From positions 1,364,001 through 1,428,000 of the forward strand of contig NC_014306.1 in assembly GCF_000196615.1 (NCBI RefSeq): 64,000 bases of DNA. Reading direction: 5' to 3'. The DNA comes from Erwinia billingiae Eb661. GTDB lineage: Bacteria > Pseudomonadota > Gammaproteobacteria > Enterobacterales > Enterobacteriaceae. Positions 43,757 through 55,332 of this stretch are shown one piece after another. The translations under genes and the position numbers were made by a program. The notes beneath the pieces are model-generated. The model was given only the letters and a program-made list of their open reading frames with translations, was not told the DNA's origin and made no database searches. Within the stretch, counting starts at the first letter, position 1. Each line of letters opens with the position of its first letter.

Positions 43757-44727
43757 CAAAAAGCACCACGGATTCACGAGCCAGGGAAACGGCAGACGTG
43801 GAACAGCGCGACGTGGCCTTTGCCCGCAGCGCACCGCGTTACGGACGCCTGGCCTCATGGATTGTGGTGCTGGTGATTGCCGCCAACTTTAGCTGGCTGG
43901 TGGCCACTAACCCCAATTTCGAGTGGCACGTGGTGTTGCAGTGGTTTACCGAAGGCTCGGTGCTGAGCGGATTAAAGGTGACGCTGGGACTGACGGTGGT
44001 GTCGATGGTTCTCGGCACCCTGTTGGGCCTGCTGTTAGCGGTCGCCCGGCTGTCGGATAACCGGCTGATGCGCGGCCTTTCCGGGCTGTATATCTGGTTC
44101 TTCCGCGGCACGCCGCTGCTGGTGCAGCTGATTTTTTGGTACAACATGTCGACCTTGTTCCCGAAGATCACCCTGGGTATTCCGTTCGATGGCCCGATCT
44201 TCGCCAGCTGGAACACCAACGATTTGATCACCCCGTTAACCGCGGCGATCGCCGGGCTGGCCCTGAATGAAGCGGCCTATATGGCCGAAATTATTCGTGC
44301 CGGGCTGCAGTCGGTAGACAACGGTCAGGTTGAAACCACCCAGGCATTTGGCATGAGCCGCGCGCGTGCGCTGCGCCGGATTATCATTCCTCAGGCGATG
44401 CGCTCGATCATTCCTCCGACCGGCAATCAGCTGATCAGCATGATCAAAGCCACCTCGCTGGTCAGCGTGATCGCGATGGGCGATCTGCTGTATTCGGTGC
44501 AGTCGGTGTATAACCGGACCTTTGAAGTGATCCCGATGCTGATGGTGGCGGTGATCTGGTATCTGTTTATCACCTCGATTCTCAATGTCGGGCAGTCTTT
44601 CATTGAGCGATATTATTCGCGCGGCGTGCGTCGCTCGGTCTCAGCGACTAAACGTCGCCAGCCGCCAGCGGACAGTAAAACAACGCCGATGGTTAACCGC
44701 CCATTAGTCCGTAAGGAGGATGTATGA
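43753..44727 (+). CDS. Polar amino-acid ABC transporter permease (HisM/GltK-like)
   Basis: 324 residues. It is longer than the usual 220-240 because of a charged N-terminal extension of about 35 residues and a C-terminal tail of about 30. The EAA loop [20 protein letters not shown] contacts the ATPase. About six membrane helices. A single permease gene suggests it works as a homodimer. Overlaps both neighbours by 4 bp. Confidence 0.88.
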   Translation: MTKSTTDSRARETADVEQRDVAFARSAPRYGRLASWIVVLVIAANFSWLVATNPNFEWHVVLQWFTEGSVLSGLKVTLGLTVVSMVLGTLLGLLLAVARLSDNRLMRGLSGLYIWFFRGTPLLVQLIFWYNMSTLFPKITLGIPFDGPIFASWNTNDLITPLTAAIAGLALNEAAYMAEIIRAGLQSVDNGQVETTQAFGMSRARALRRIIIPQAMRSIIPPTGNQLISMIKATSLVSVIAMGDLLYSVQSVYNRTFEVIPMLMVAVIWYLFITSILNVGQSFIERYYSRGVRRSVSATKRRQPPADSKTTPMVNRPLVRKEDV

Positions 44728-45494
44728 GTGAAATGCAGCCGCTGGTTCGGGCACGTAACGTACAGAAAAGTTACGGTGATAATGAAGTGCTGAAAGGCAT
44801 CGATCTGGATGTGATGCCGGGCGAAGTGGTGGTGATCCTCGGGCCTTCCGGCTCCGGTAAATCGACCTTCCTGCGCTGCATCAATCATCTTGAAGATATG
44901 AATGCCGGCTCGATTATGGTGGGCGGGCAGCAGATTGGCTATGAGCTGAAACAGGGGATTTTACAGCGCCTGTCGGCCCGTAAAATTGACCGCCAGCGCC
45001 AGGAGATCGGCATGGTGTTTCAGCAGTTTAATCTCTATCCGCATATGACCGTGCTGCAGAACATTATTGAAGCGCCGATTGGCGTGCACAAAGAGTCACG
45101 TGAAGCCGCGACGCGTCACGCTCGGGAACTGCTGGCAACGGTGGGTTTGAGCGATAAAGCCGATGCCTGGCCGCGTCATCTTTCCGGCGGGCAACAGCAG
45201 CGCGTGGCGATTGCCCGCGCGCTGGCCATTCGTCCTAAGCTGATGCTGTTTGATGAGCCAACGTCGGCATTGGATCCGGAACTGGTTGGCGAGGTGCTGG
45301 CCACCATGCGCACCCTGGCCGATCGGGGGTTAACCATGGTGGTGGTGACCCATGAGATCGGTTTTGCCCGCGAGGCTGCCGATCGGGTGGTGTTTATGGA
45401 TGGGGGCGTGGTGGTTGAACAGGGGCCGCCTGAGAAGGTATTGGTGAATCCTGAGCATCCCCGATTCCAGGCTTTCCTCAGCCGGTTTATCTGA
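44724..45494 (+). CDS. Polar amino-acid ABC transporter ATPase
   Basis: 256 residues: Walker [11 protein letters not shown]-loop [16 protein letters not shown], signature [15 protein letters not shown], Walker [16 protein letters not shown]-loop THE. Last gene of the operon; overlaps the permease by 4 bp. tatE follows 130 bp downstream under its own promoter region. Confidence 0.92.
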   Translation: MSEMQPLVRARNVQKSYGDNEVLKGIDLDVMPGEVVVILGPSGSGKSTFLRCINHLEDMNAGSIMVGGQQIGYELKQGILQRLSARKIDRQRQEIGMVFQQFNLYPHMTVLQNIIEAPIGVHKESREAATRHARELLATVGLSDKADAWPRHLSGGQQQRVAIARALAIRPKLMLFDEPTSALDPELVGEVLATMRTLADRGLTMVVVTHEIGFAREAADRVVFMDGGVVVEQGPPEKVLVNPEHPRFQAFLSRFI

Positions 45495-45624
45495 TATTAT
45501 CGCGAGAGTATTCTGTACAGAGAACTCTGTTACAGATTGCGGTTGTATTGACCGGCGATCTGCGCGTTAATACACTTTATCGTTATTGGCCTTGTTATTG
45601 GTCAGGTTAAAAAAGAAGGTGTGT

Positions 45625-45831
45625 ATGGAAGGTATCAGTATTGCAAAACTGCTGATTATCGGTGCTCTGATCGTCTTGCTGTTCGGAACCAATAAGTTAC
45701 GTTCTCTCGGTGGCGATCTGGGGTCAGCGATCAAAGGCTTTAAAAAGGCGATGAGCGACGACGACACTTCCGCTAAAAAAGCGCCGGTTGTTGACGAAAA
45801 GCCAGCAGAGCAGGTTGTTCACAAAGATTAA
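45625..45831 (+). CDS. tatE: Sec-independent translocase component TatE
   Basis: 68 residues: one N-terminal membrane helix ([18 protein letters not shown]), the [24 protein letters not shown] amphipathic helix and an acidic tail. Very close to E. coli TatE (67 residues), a minor TatA-type pore component of the twin-arginine pathway. The ATG at 45625 has AGAAGG upstream; longer readings lack the family start. As in E. coli it lies beside lipA. Confidence 0.95.
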   Translation: MEGISIAKLLIIGALIVLLFGTNKLRSLGGDLGSAIKGFKKAMSDDDTSAKKAPVVDEKPAEQVVHKD

Positions 45832-45847
45832 TCGCCCGCTCAGGCAT

Positions 45848-45880
45848 AAAAAAACGGATGACAGGGTCATCCGTTTTTTG
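45848..45880. terminator. Bidirectional terminator between tatE and lipA
   Basis: Perfect 12-bp stem AAAACGGATGAC / GTCATCCGTTTT, AGG loop, A-run left and T-run right. Confidence 0.93.
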
Positions 45881-45939
45881 TTTGTGTTGCAATAATGTAA
45901 ATTATTGTAACGCAGGGCAAGTCACCTCACCCCGTCAAT

Positions 45940-46905
45940 TTATTTCACTTCCAGACCTTTCGCCTGCATATCCGCATGATAAGAAGAACGGACGAACGGT
46001 CCGCAGGCAGCGTGGGTAAAGCCCATCTCCATCGCCGCATCTTTCATCTCATCAAACTCCGCAGGGCTGACATAACGCTGAACTGGCAGATGGTGACGGC
46101 TTGGCTGCAGGTACTGACCTAAGGTCAGCATGGTCACGCCGTGGCGACGCAGATCGCGCATCACCTCCACGATTTCCGCGTTCGTTTCACCAAGGCCAAC
46201 CATCAGACCGGATTTAGTCGGCACGTCTGGGTGCGCTTCTTTAAAGCGTTCCAGCAGCTTCAGTGACCAGTCGTAGTTAGCGCCAGGGCGCACCTGACGG
46301 TAAACACGCGGCACGTTTTCCATGTTGTGATTAAACACGTCTGGCGGCGTAGCGGTGAGGATTTCCAGCGCGCGATCCATACGGCCACGGAAGTCCGGTA
46401 CCAGCGTTTCAATCTTGATGGTCGGGTTCTTGGCGCGGATGGCGGTAATGCAGTCGGCAAAGTGCTGAGCACCACCGTCACGCAGGTCATCACGGTCAAC
46501 GGAGGTGATCACCACGTAGCGCAATCCCATATCGGCAATGGTCTGCGCCAGCTTCAGCGGCTCATTCTGATCCGGGGCAACCGGACGTCCGTGGGCCACG
46601 TCGCAGAACGGGCAGCGGCGGGTACAGATCGCGCCGAGGATCATAAAGGTGGCTGTGCCGTGGTTGAAACATTCTGCAAGGTTAGGGCAGGAAGCCTCTT
46701 CACAGACGGAGTGCAGGCCATTTTTACGCATCGCAGCTTTGATGCCCTGGATGCGGCTGGAGTCCGCGGGGAGCTTGATTTTCATCCACTCCGGCTTGCG
46801 TAAAATCTCCGTGCGCTCGGTGATCACGGTTTTAACCGGGATAAGCGCCATTTTGTCTGCGTCGCGGTATTTAACACCACGTTCCATCTGAATGGGTTTA
46901 CTCAT
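45940..46905 (-). CDS. lipA: Lipoyl synthase LipA
   Basis: 321 residues, radical SAM enzyme. The auxiliary 4Fe-4S cluster motif is in [12 protein letters not shown] (CX4CX5C) and the radical SAM cluster motif in CTRRCPFC (CX3CX2C), with the conserved RSSY near the C-terminus. It inserts sulphur at C6 and C8 of the octanoyl group on lipoyl domains. It follows lipB on the same strand without the ybeF gene that separates them in E. coli. Confidence 0.98.
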   Translation of the reverse strand: MSKPIQMERGVKYRDADKMALIPVKTVITERTEILRKPEWMKIKLPADSSRIQGIKAAMRKNGLHSVCEEASCPNLAECFNHGTATFMILGAICTRRCPFCDVAHGRPVAPDQNEPLKLAQTIADMGLRYVVITSVDRDDLRDGGAQHFADCITAIRAKNPTIKIETLVPDFRGRMDRALEILTATPPDVFNHNMENVPRVYRQVRPGANYDWSLKLLERFKEAHPDVPTKSGLMVGLGETNAEIVEVMRDLRRHGVTMLTLGQYLQPSRHHLPVQRYVSPAEFDEMKDAAMEMGFTHAACGPFVRSSYHADMQAKGLEVK

Positions 46906-47071
46906 AATCTTGCAAGTTCCAGGTTGGCATGCGCGATCCGCATAAAACTCAAATAAGTGATCTTGTGTTCAACTTTTTTTGATAAAGCGCAAAAATTATA
47001 TCATCTCGGCGCGGCAGTTTCAGCCAGCCAGACCGATTAAATGTGACGTAATTGTAAATCCGCACGGACGG

Positions 47072-47731
47072 TTACTTTTCAATAAGGTTATCGGCGGCCT
47101 GCCAGCGAACGTCAGTGATGTTCAACAGTCTGGCAAAATGCGTGATTAACAGCGGCTGCACATCGGCCAGCGTCACGCCAGCTTTCAACGCGCTAAGCTG
47201 CGTCATCTCCAGCCCGGCATAGCCGCAGGGATTGATGCGCAGAAAAGGCGACAAATCCATATCGACATTCAGCGCCAGGCCATGGAACGAGCAGCCGTTA
47301 CGAATGCGTAAGCCCAATGAACAGATCTTTTTACCCTGCACATACACACCGGGTGCATCGGCTCTGGCCGCCGCTTCCACGCCAAAATGGGCGAGGGTGG
47401 CAATCACCGTATCTTCGAGGGCGGTCACCAGCTGCCTGACGCCAATTTTCCGGCGCTTCAGATTGATCATCACGTACATGATTTGCTGTCCGGGTCCGTG
47501 ATACGTCACCTGGCCACCGCGATCGCTTTGCATCACCGGAATATCGCCCGGACCCAGCAGATGTTCGGCTTTGCCTGCCTGACCCTGAGTGAAGACCGGA
47601 AGATGATCGACCAGCCAGATTTCGTCGGCAGAGTGCTCACCGCGCTGGTCAGTAAAATCATGCATGGCTTGAGAGATGGGTGCCCAGGGCTGTAAGCCCA
47701 GCTGGCGGATGAGTAGGGTATCGTGAGGCAA
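47072..47731 (-). CDS. lipB: Octanoyltransferase LipB
   Basis: 219 residues with a TTG start (47731), as I recall for E. coli lipB. Conserved [15 protein letters not shown], Lys in [16 protein letters not shown] and catalytic Cys in RINPCGYAG. It moves octanoate from acyl carrier protein to lipoyl domains, providing the LipA substrate. It lies 79 bp after ybeD on the same strand. Confidence 0.96.
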   Translation of the reverse strand: MPHDTLLIRQLGLQPWAPISQAMHDFTDQRGEHSADEIWLVDHLPVFTQGQAGKAEHLLGPGDIPVMQSDRGGQVTYHGPGQQIMYVMINLKRRKIGVRQLVTALEDTVIATLAHFGVEAAARADAPGVYVQGKKICSLGLRIRNGCSFHGLALNVDMDLSPFLRINPCGYAGLEMTQLSALKAGVTLADVQPLLITHFARLLNITDVRWQAADNLIEK

Positions 47732-47810
47732 AACGTCAGTCCTGTTGAGAACAGAAGGGCAGTATAACGCTGACAGAGAGCAGATCCATGCCCGCTGTCA
47801 GCGAGAGTTT

Positions 47811-48074
47811 TTACAGCACCATGCGGACAATTTCGATTTTGCCCAGCTCGTCATACAGCGTTTCCACTTGCTCAATGTGGGTGGCAGTAATGGTGATCGA
47901 GACGGAGTGGTAGTTGCCTTTGCTGCTTGGCTTCACGTCCGGAGAGTAGTCACCCGGCGCATGGCGCTGAACAACTTCAACTACTTGATCAACCAGTTCC
48001 GGCTGCGCCAGTCCCATTACTTTGTAAGTAAAAGGAGTTGGGAATTCGAGCAGTTCTTTAAGATTGGTTTTCAT
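47811..48074 (-). CDS. ybeD: Conserved DUF493 protein YbeD
   Basis: 87 residues, nearly identical to E. coli YbeD (DUF493, ACT-like ferredoxin fold): [46 protein letters not shown]. Biochemical role unknown; it is always found beside lipB in this family. GGAG upstream of the ATG. Confidence 0.95.
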   Translation of the reverse strand: MKTNLKELLEFPTPFTYKVMGLAQPELVDQVVEVVQRHAPGDYSPDVKPSSKGNYHSVSITITATHIEQVETLYDELGKIEIVRMVL

Positions 48075-48091
48075 AGGGGCTCCGGTAACGC

Positions 48092-48127
48092 CAAAACAAA
48101 GACTCCCGCTGTGCGTAGCGGGAGTCT
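48092..48127 (-). terminator. Terminator between dacA and ybeD
   Basis: AGACTCCCGCT / AGCGGGAGTCT (11 bp, perfect) with a 6-nt loop; on the minus strand TTTGTTTT follows. It ends the dacA transcript just before ybeD. Confidence 0.82.
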
Positions 48128-48207
48128 ACAGATAACTCAAATATGGGGTGCATTCACGCCGAAATCAAGGGGGCATTGCTGCCCAAATGCGTGCCGGCAT
48201 GACGGGC

Positions 48208-49419
48208 TTAGCCAAACCAGTGATGGAACATCAGCTTAATGTAATCGACGATGCGACCGATGAAGCCACCTTCCTGCATATCGTTCAACACCACCAGCGG
48301 ATGCTGTTCAATGGTTTTGCCATCCAGCTGGAAGTTGATGGTGCCGACAACCTGGTTTTTCGCCAGCGGCGCATGCAGTTCGGTATTGCTCAGCGTGTAG
48401 CTGGCTTTCAGATCTTTCATGCGGCCACGAGGGATGGTCAGGAAGACATCTTTTTCCACACCCAGCTGCACGCGGTCGCTGGTGCCGAACCACACTGGCT
48501 CAGAAGCAAACTCTTTGCCTGCTTTCAGCGGTGCCACGGTTTCAAAGAAACGGAAGCCCCAGGTCAGCAGTTTTTTGCTTTCGGTCTCGCGGCCTTTATA
48601 GGTGTGACCACCCATCACGGCAGAGATCAGGCGCATCTGGCCTTCGGTCGCGGAGGCAACCAGGTTGTAGCCCGCGGCTTCAGTGTGACCGGTTTTGATG
48701 CCGTCAACCTGCAGGCTGGTATCCCACAGCAGACCGTTACGGTTCATCTGGCGGATATTGTTGAAGGTGAATTCTTTCTCTTTATACACCGCGTACTCAT
48801 CCGGCACGTCACGGATCAGTGCACGGCCAATCAGCGCCATATCACGCGCTGAACTGTACTGGCCATCCGCATCCAGGCCATGAACGGTCTGGAAGTGGGT
48901 GTTCTGCAGGCCCAATGCTTTAACGTAGTTGTTCATCAGACCAACAAACGTATCCTGGCTGCCGGCAACATAGTCGGCCATAGCCACACAGGCATCATTA
49001 CCGGATTGCAGCACGATGCCGCGCGTCAGCTCGGAAACCGCAACGCGATCGCCTGGCTTCAGGAACATCAGGGAAGAGCCTTTGAACACCGGATTACCGG
49101 TTGCCCAGGCATCTTTGCCCACGGTAACCATGTCATCCTGCTTGATTTTACCGGCTTTGACCGCCTGACCAATCACGTAGCTGGTCATCATTTTGGTCAG
49201 GCTGGCTGGGTCACGGCGAGCGTCGGCATTTTTCTCTGCCAGCACTTTGCCTGAGTTGTAGTCGATCAGCACATAGGCTTCCGCATCGATATCCGGCACG
49301 CCTGGGATCATTGTTTTAATGTTCACGTCGTCGGCGTGGGCGAAGGAAGTCAGGCTGAGGGCAATCAGCGATCCCGCCGTCAGGCGTTTGATCAGTTTGT
49401 AGGAGGTCAGATTGTTCAT
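48208..49419 (-). CDS. dacA: D-alanyl-D-alanine carboxypeptidase DacA (PBP5)
   Basis: 403 residues from the ATG at 49419 (same length as E. coli PBP5; the reading from 49440 adds seven residues before the signal). Signal peptide cleaved after AHA. Active-site SLTK, SGN and KTGH motifs present, and the C-terminal amphipathic anchor [20 protein letters not shown]. It trims the terminal D-Ala from peptidoglycan stem peptides on the periplasmic face of the inner membrane. Confidence 0.97.
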   Translation of the reverse strand: MNNLTSYKLIKRLTAGSLIALSLTSFAHADDVNIKTMIPGVPDIDAEAYVLIDYNSGKVLAEKNADARRDPASLTKMMTSYVIGQAVKAGKIKQDDMVTVGKDAWATGNPVFKGSSLMFLKPGDRVAVSELTRGIVLQSGNDACVAMADYVAGSQDTFVGLMNNYVKALGLQNTHFQTVHGLDADGQYSSARDMALIGRALIRDVPDEYAVYKEKEFTFNNIRQMNRNGLLWDTSLQVDGIKTGHTEAAGYNLVASATEGQMRLISAVMGGHTYKGRETESKKLLTWGFRFFETVAPLKAGKEFASEPVWFGTSDRVQLGVEKDVFLTIPRGRMKDLKASYTLSNTELHAPLAKNQVVGTINFQLDGKTIEQHPLVVLNDMQEGGFIGRIVDYIKLMFHHWFG

Positions 49420-49568
49420 GTTTAGGACTACAACATCCATCGGCTAAGTTAAAAAAAGTGACTCACTATAGCAAAAGCAGTCCTGCCCGGCACTCGTCTT
49501 TACCATGCAGGTTAACAGCACTTTCAGCCTGTTAGCCCGCACTGAATGCCGGTCAGTATGACATTTCG

Positions 49569-50702
49569 TTAGGGTGCGACGGTAATAAATGAGGTGAGCT
49601 TCGCTTCGCTCGATAACCGCTGCTGCAAGGCGCTGGCCTGCTGGCGAGAGGTGAAGCGGCCCAGCTGAACCCGGTAAACATTGCCGTGGCTGTCAACCGC
49701 GCCCGGCACACCAAACTGTTTGCTCAGGGAATTCATCCAGGTTTTGGCTTTGGCTGCATCGCCAACGGCGCCGACCTGCACCACATAGGTGGTGCCGGAA
49801 GCGGCAGGGCGGCTGGCAGCGACCGCTGCGGGTGCTGCGACGACGGCGGCAGCGGCTGGCGCAGCAACCGGCGCGGCGACCGGCTCACTGCCTTCCAGCA
49901 CGCCAGAACGTAACGGCTGCGCGGCACCTAAAAATCCATTGCTGCGTACCGGTGCGCCCAGGCTGTCATCACTGTTGACGTTGGCGTTATCAATTGGACG
50001 CGACTCCGGCGCCTGCTGCTGACTGGCCTCCGGTTGTGACGCGGCACTGGCGGCGGCATCGCCACCCATCGTGGTCATACCGCCGCCCAGGGTGGTCATC
50101 CCACCCGCGATATCAGGACGGGCGGGCAGGGCATAGCTCTGTTTGGCGACGGTGGTGCCAATGGTGCCAGGACCCGAGAGCGTGCCATCCGGCGCGACCT
50201 TGATGTAATCGATTTTCACTTTGGTGTTATTCGAGATATTCAGGCGATCGCCCGCGGCTCGGGACAGATCGATAACCCGGCCTGGCGTGTAAGGACCGCG
50301 ATCGTTCACGCGCACCACCAGCTGGCGACCATTGGCCAGGTTAGTGACGCGCACGTAACTTGGCAGCGGTAACGTCGGGTGAGCCGCAGTAAGCGCATCA
50401 GGATCGAACTGCTCGCCGGTTGCGGTGCGGTTGCTGCCGGCCTCATCGCCATACCAGGCGGCCAGGCCGGTTTCGCTGAAATTAGACGGATCTTTGACGA
50501 TTTTGTAAGTCTTGCCATTCACCGTGTAGTCCTGGCTGGTGCCTGGGTTCTGCGGTTCATAACGGGGTTCGGCACCGCCAATTTCCACCACCGGACCATT
50601 GTAGGCCGGTTGCTGTGGTGCGGGTGCCTGCTGCTGTTCATCGGTAGCACAGGCTGCCAGCAATACTGAAGCCAGACCAATCCAAAGCCAATCCTTACGC
50701 AT
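49569..50702 (-). CDS. rlpA: Septal-ring lytic transglycosylase-like lipoprotein RlpA
   Basis: 377 residues. Lipobox LLAAC; double-psi beta-barrel domain with GLAAWYGDEAGSNRTATGE and the VVRVNDRGPYTPGRVIDLSR catalytic region; a long Ala/Gln/Pro linker; and a C-terminal SPOR domain (TYVVQVGAVGDAAKAKTW, VYRVQLGRFTSRQQA) that binds denuded glycan at the septum. Starts 11 bp after mrdB, in the same operon. Confidence 0.95.
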   Translation of the reverse strand: MRKDWLWIGLASVLLAACATDEQQQAPAPQQPAYNGPVVEIGGAEPRYEPQNPGTSQDYTVNGKTYKIVKDPSNFSETGLAAWYGDEAGSNRTATGEQFDPDALTAAHPTLPLPSYVRVTNLANGRQLVVRVNDRGPYTPGRVIDLSRAAGDRLNISNNTKVKIDYIKVAPDGTLSGPGTIGTTVAKQSYALPARPDIAGGMTTLGGGMTTMGGDAAASAASQPEASQQQAPESRPIDNANVNSDDSLGAPVRSNGFLGAAQPLRSGVLEGSEPVAAPVAAPAAAAVVAAPAAVAASRPAASGTTYVVQVGAVGDAAKAKTWMNSLSKQFGVPGAVDSHGNVYRVQLGRFTSRQQASALQQRLSSEAKLTSFITVAP

Positions 50703-50713
50703 GTTTACGCCTC

Positions 50714-51826
50714 TTAAACGCTCTTAGACAACAGTTTTCGGTGGGTGTGAATCGACATAATAATGCCAAACCCGGCCATCAGCACGATCAGGGCCGAACC
50801 GCCATAGCTGACCAACGGCAATGGAACTCCAACCACCGGGAGAATGCCGCTAACCATACCAATATTAACGAAAACATACACAAAGAAGATCAGCATTAAG
50901 CCACCGGCCATTACCCGACCAAAGGTGGTTTGCGCCCGCGCCGCCATCATCAGGCCACGCATAATCACCAGAATGTAGAGTACCAGCAGCACCAGGACGC
51001 CGACCAGGCCTAATTCTTCGGCCAGAACCGCAAAAATAAAGTCCGTGTGGCGTTCGGGTAAAAATTCCAGCTGTGACTGAGTGCCGTGCAGCCAGCCTTT
51101 GCCGCGTAGTCCACCTGAACCAATGGCAATCTTGGATTGAATGATGTGGTAACCCGCGCCAAGCGGGTCGCTCTCCGGATCCAGAAGCATCATAACGCGG
51201 TCGCGCTGATAATCATGCATCAGGAAGAACCACAGCACCGGCACGAAGGCCGCCACCATCAGTACCGCCACCGCAATCAGTTTCCAGCTCATCCCGGAAA
51301 GGAACAGAACAAACAGGCCGGAGGCGGCAATCAGAATTGAGGTTCCCAGGTCCGGCTGCGCGGCGACCAGCAGCGTGGGCATAAAGATCAGCACCAGCGC
51401 GATGGCGGTGTTTTTCAGCGTCGGCGGACAGACATCGCGGTTAATAAAGCGCGCCACCATCAGCGGCACGGCGATTTTGGCAATCTCTGAGGGCTGGAAG
51501 CGCACAAAGCCCAGATCCAGCCAACGCTGTGCACCTTTACTGATATGGCCAAACGCATCCACGGCGACCAGCAGGATCACCGTGATGATATACAGATAGG
51601 GCGCCCAACCTTCATAAACCCGCGGCGGGATTTGCGCCATCACCAGCATGATCACCACACCCATGGCGATCTGGCCGATTTTACGCTCCATCATGCCTGG
51701 ATCCTGGCCACTGGCGCTCCAGATCACTAAGGCGCTGTAAACCAGCAGGGCAAAAATCAGAATAAAGAATGTCGGATCGACATGAATTCGGGTCCAGATG
51801 GTGCGTTTATGGTGACGATCGTTCAT
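50714..51826 (-). CDS. mrdB: Peptidoglycan glycosyltransferase RodA (MrdB)
   Basis: 370 residues, SEDS family, ten membrane helices. Signatures [49 protein letters not shown] and [22 protein letters not shown]. It polymerises lipid II during cell elongation together with PBP2, whose gene ends 2 bp upstream. Confidence 0.97.
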   Translation of the reverse strand: MNDRHHKRTIWTRIHVDPTFFILIFALLVYSALVIWSASGQDPGMMERKIGQIAMGVVIMLVMAQIPPRVYEGWAPYLYIITVILLVAVDAFGHISKGAQRWLDLGFVRFQPSEIAKIAVPLMVARFINRDVCPPTLKNTAIALVLIFMPTLLVAAQPDLGTSILIAASGLFVLFLSGMSWKLIAVAVLMVAAFVPVLWFFLMHDYQRDRVMMLLDPESDPLGAGYHIIQSKIAIGSGGLRGKGWLHGTQSQLEFLPERHTDFIFAVLAEELGLVGVLVLLVLYILVIMRGLMMAARAQTTFGRVMAGGLMLIFFVYVFVNIGMVSGILPVVGVPLPLVSYGGSALIVLMAGFGIIMSIHTHRKLLSKSV

Positions 51827-51828
51827 GT

Positions 51829-53733
51829 CTATTCACCCTCATAACCGGGCGGCACGGGGGCAGCGTCCGGCAGGTTGGTATTGTTATCACCAAGCATAAT
51901 ATGGTCCAAAATCTGGCGCATGATAGTCCCTACGGCCGGGCCTGCGCCGCCATTCTCCAGAATCATGGTGACGGCCACACGCGGCTTGTCATACGGAGCA
52001 AAGGCGGTCATCAGCTTGTGGTCTCGCAGGTGTTCAGCGATTTTATGCGCATTGTAAGTTTCGTTGGCTTTCAGGCCATAGACCTGAGCCGTACCGGATT
52101 TGGCGGCAATCTTGTAAGGTGCGTCAGAGAAGCTTTTTCTGGCGGTGCCGTTAGGTCGGTTTGCAACACCGTACATACCGTCTTTGGCGATTTCCCAGTA
52201 GCCTGAGTGAATATCCGCAATCGGGGGTGAGTCGGGCTGACGATAAGGCACCCGCACATTATTCACCACGTTGGACTGCATCAGGTGCGGTGTTTTCACG
52301 ATTCCGTCGTTAATCAGGGTCATCATCGCTTTGTTCATTTGCACCGGCGTGGCGGTCCAGTAACCCTGACCGATCCCCACCGGAATGGTATCACCCTGAT
52401 ACCACGGCTTTTTAAAGCGTTTCTGCTTCCATTCACGGGTTGGCATATTACCCGGCGTTTCTTCCACCAGGTCAATGCCGGTCAGGTGCCCGTAGCCAAA
52501 CTTGTTCATCCATTCGCCGAGGCGATCGATGCCCATATCGTAAGCCACCTGATAGAAAAAGGTATCCGCAGACTCTTCCAGCGATTTGGTGACGTTCAGG
52601 CGGCCGTGGCCCCAATGCTTCCAGTCACGGAAGCGCTTTTCGGAGCCCGGCAGCTGCCACCAACCCGGGTCAAACAGGCTGGTGTTTTTGTTGATCACGC
52701 CAGCGGTCAGCGCTGAGACGGCAATATAGGGTTTCACCGTTGATGCCGGCGGATAGGCGCCCTGCGTCGCACGGTTAATCAGCGGCCGGTTGGGGTCATT
52801 CAACAGCATGTTGTAATCGGTGCTGCTGATGCCATCAACGAACAGATTGGGATCGTAGCTGGGCATCGACACCATCGCCAGAATGTCACCGTTGCGCGGA
52901 TCGGTCACCACCACTGCGGCACGGCTGCCCGCCAGCAGCGTCTCAATATATTGCTGCAGCTTCAGGTCGATGGTCAGGTAGATATCCTGGCCGGCCTGAG
53001 GGGACTGTTCGTGAAGCTGACGGATCACCCGGCCACGGTTGTTGACTTCGACTTCTTCGTAGCCGGTTTTGCCGTGCAGCATCTCTTCGTAATAACGTTC
53101 GATACCCAGCTTGCCGATATCATGCGTGGCGGCGTAGTTGGGCCACTTACCTTCATTATCCAGCCGTTCGACATCACGATCGTTAATTTTGGACACATAG
53201 CCCAACACGTGAGTCAGCGCAGAGTTGTAAGGGTAGTAGCGGCGTTGATAGCCTTTCACTTCCACGCCGGGGAAAGCATATTGATTAACGGCGAAGCGGG
53301 CGACCTGCACATCGTTCAGGCCGGTTTTAACCGCGATAGAGGTAAAGCGGCGTGAGCGCTTACGCTCTTTTTCAAAGGCGACAAGGTCTTCGTCACTTAA
53401 GTCGACAATGGGGCGCAGAGCAAGCAGGGTTTTTTCAAGGTCATCGACCTTTTCGGGCACCAGCTCAATCTGATAAATCGTGCGGTTGAGCGCAAGGGGC
53501 AGGCCGTTACGATCAAAAATAATGCCGCGGCTGGGCGCGACGGGCACCAGTTTGATGCGGTTTTCGTTTGAGCGGGTACTGTAATCGGTGTAGCGGATAA
53601 TTTGCAGGTGGTACAGATTGACCACCAGGATACCGGAAAGTACGATAATGCCGATAAAGGCGATCAGCGCCCGACGAACAAAGAGAGACTGTTCGGCAGT
53701 GTAGTCACGAAAAGAGTTACGTTGTAATTTCAT
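51829..53733 (-). CDS. mrdA: Penicillin-binding protein 2 (MrdA)
   Basis: 634 residues. One N-terminal membrane helix (about 22-42), pedestal domain, then transpeptidase with the STVK motif in [19 protein letters not shown] ([15 protein letters not shown]) and KSGTAQ. Class B PBP that cross-links peptidoglycan in the elongasome with RodA. Confidence 0.97.
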   Translation of the reverse strand: MKLQRNSFRDYTAEQSLFVRRALIAFIGIIVLSGILVVNLYHLQIIRYTDYSTRSNENRIKLVPVAPSRGIIFDRNGLPLALNRTIYQIELVPEKVDDLEKTLLALRPIVDLSDEDLVAFEKERKRSRRFTSIAVKTGLNDVQVARFAVNQYAFPGVEVKGYQRRYYPYNSALTHVLGYVSKINDRDVERLDNEGKWPNYAATHDIGKLGIERYYEEMLHGKTGYEEVEVNNRGRVIRQLHEQSPQAGQDIYLTIDLKLQQYIETLLAGSRAAVVVTDPRNGDILAMVSMPSYDPNLFVDGISSTDYNMLLNDPNRPLINRATQGAYPPASTVKPYIAVSALTAGVINKNTSLFDPGWWQLPGSEKRFRDWKHWGHGRLNVTKSLEESADTFFYQVAYDMGIDRLGEWMNKFGYGHLTGIDLVEETPGNMPTREWKQKRFKKPWYQGDTIPVGIGQGYWTATPVQMNKAMMTLINDGIVKTPHLMQSNVVNNVRVPYRQPDSPPIADIHSGYWEIAKDGMYGVANRPNGTARKSFSDAPYKIAAKSGTAQVYGLKANETYNAHKIAEHLRDHKLMTAFAPYDKPRVAVTMILENGGAGPAVGTIMRQILDHIMLGDNNTNLPDAAPVPPGYEGE

Positions 53734-53767
53734 CCGCTGTTTCAGTGTATCCGGTTGATCCTATGGC

Positions 53768-54238
53768 CTATTCCCGATGGTAAGGGTGATTTGCTGTGAT
53801 GCTCCATGCACGATACAAACTCTCCGCAACCAGCACCCGTACCAGCGGATGGGGCAGGGTCAGCGCGGAAAGAGACCAGCTTTGCTCAGCGGCAGCTTTG
53901 CAGGCTGGCGACAGACCTTCCGGTCCACCAATCAGCAGGCTGACATCACGGCCATCCAGCTTCCAACGTTCAAGCTGAGTGGCTAAATGGGGCGTTTCCC
54001 ACGGCTGCCCTGGAATATCCAGGGTAACAATGCGGTTCCCTTTGCCAGTCGCAGCCAGCATCATTTCGCCCTCTTTTTCAAGAATGCGTTTGATGTCGGC
54101 ATTTTTACCGCGCTTGCCAGCCTGAACTTCAGTCAGTTCCAGCGGCATATCTTTAGGAAAACGACGCAAATACTCCAGAAACCCGGTTTGCACCCAATCC
54201 GGCATTTTAGTGCCGACGGCAACCAACTGCAGCTTCAC
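53768..54238 (-). CDS. rlmH: 23S rRNA pseudouridine-1915 N3-methyltransferase RlmH
   Basis: 156 residues with a GTG start, 3 bp after rsfS. SPOUT methyltransferase: [34 protein letters not shown] and the knot region [20 protein letters not shown] ending in HPYHRE. It methylates pseudouridine 1915 in helix 69 of 23S rRNA. Confidence 0.96.
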   Translation of the reverse strand: MKLQLVAVGTKMPDWVQTGFLEYLRRFPKDMPLELTEVQAGKRGKNADIKRILEKEGEMMLAATGKGNRIVTLDIPGQPWETPHLATQLERWKLDGRDVSLLIGGPEGLSPACKAAAEQSWSLSALTLPHPLVRVLVAESLYRAWSITANHPYHRE

Positions 54239-54241
54239 AGC

Positions 54242-54559
54242 TTAGTTCCAGAGCTTTTCGAGTTCGTAAAGCTGGCGGCTCTCTTCCTGCATGACGTGAA
54301 CAATCACTTCACCCAGATCGACGACAACCCAGTCAGCGGCAGCTTTACCTGCAACAGCAAAGGTTTCCACGCCAGCAGCACGAGATTCCTGAACCACGTG
54401 GTCAGCAATCGACGCCACATGACGCGTTGAGGTGCCGGTGCAGATAATCATGCAATCGGTGATACTTGATTTGCCCTGGACATCTACAGCAACAATGTCC
54501 TGGCCTTTTAAATCGTCTAATTTATCAATGACGAAGTCTTGGAGTGCTTTACCTTGCAA
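54242..54559 (-). CDS. rsfS: Ribosomal silencing factor RsfS
   Basis: 105 residues, TTG start with AAGGGG upstream, the same length as E. coli Rsf[20 protein letters not shown] and [20 protein letters not shown] are the family signatures. It binds L14 (uL14) and blocks subunit joining in stationary phase. In E. coli cobC lies between nadD and rsfS; here only 116 bp without a gene separate them. Confidence 0.96.
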   Translation of the reverse strand: MQGKALQDFVIDKLDDLKGQDIVAVDVQGKSSITDCMIICTGTSTRHVASIADHVVQESRAAGVETFAVAGKAAADWVVVDLGEVIVHVMQEESRQLYELEKLWN

Positions 54560-54675
54560 AAGGTTCCCCTTGGGTTTTGAGTCGGAGCGGTTGTCCTGCG
54601 CCTGTGGCGTGGCTAACCGAAAAAAGATGTTTCCGGATTGCTCCAGAAAATTTAGCGGCGAAGTATACCACGTGC

Positions 54676-55332
54676 TCAGGGCTTGCGATATAAACCTGCA
54701 GCAAGGATGTAGGCCGAAACTGCCGGAGGGATCAGATCGTCACACGATTGCCCGCTATGCAATCGATCGCGTATTTCAGTCGCAGAGATGGACACCAGCG
54801 GCGTGTCTGCCAGAAAAATCCTGCCGCAGGGATGCTGATGCAACGCTTCTGCCTGCCGGATTTGATGCTGTTCCAGCCAGCGCTGTAGCGCCGGGGTTTC
54901 CATCGTGCTGTCATAACCCGGACGTTTACAGACCAGTAAATGGCACAGGCTGAGCAGTTCTTCCCAGCGATGCCACTTGTGTAAGGTTAGCAAAGAATCC
55001 TGGCCAATGATAAACGCCAGCGGCTGGTTATCGCCCCGTTCTGCACGGAGCTCCGTAAGCGTCTCAAGGGTGAAAGAGGGCGTGTCGCGCTGCATTTCAC
55101 GCAGATCCAGGTCGAACAACGGCAGGTTGGCAATCGCCAGCCTCACCATTTCCACCCGCTGTGACGGGCTGGCTTCTGGCTGTGGGCGATGAGGCGGCAC
55201 GTTATTCGGCAATAACGTCACCTTTTTCAGCCCGACCTGCGCGGCTAAAACCTCAACTGGCTTCAGATGGCCAAAATGGATCGGATCAAAGGTGCCGCCG
55301 AACAGCGCTTCCAGCGTGTGGGATTCAGACAT
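54676..55332 (-). CDS. nadD: Nicotinate-nucleotide adenylyltransferase NadD
   Basis: 218 residues from the ATG at 55332. [19 protein letters not shown] carries the nucleotidyltransferase HxGH motif and [11 protein letters not shown] the ISSTxxR-like motif. It forms deamido-NAD from nicotinate mononucleotide and ATP. Overlaps the end of holA by 8 bp. Confidence 0.96.
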   Translation of the reverse strand: MSESHTLEALFGGTFDPIHFGHLKPVEVLAAQVGLKKVTLLPNNVPPHRPQPEASPSQRVEMVRLAIANLPLFDLDLREMQRDTPSFTLETLTELRAERGDNQPLAFIIGQDSLLTLHKWHRWEELLSLCHLLVCKRPGYDSTMETPALQRWLEQHQIRQAEALHQHPCGRIFLADTPLVSISATEIRDRLHSGQSCDDLIPPAVSAYILAAGLYRKP

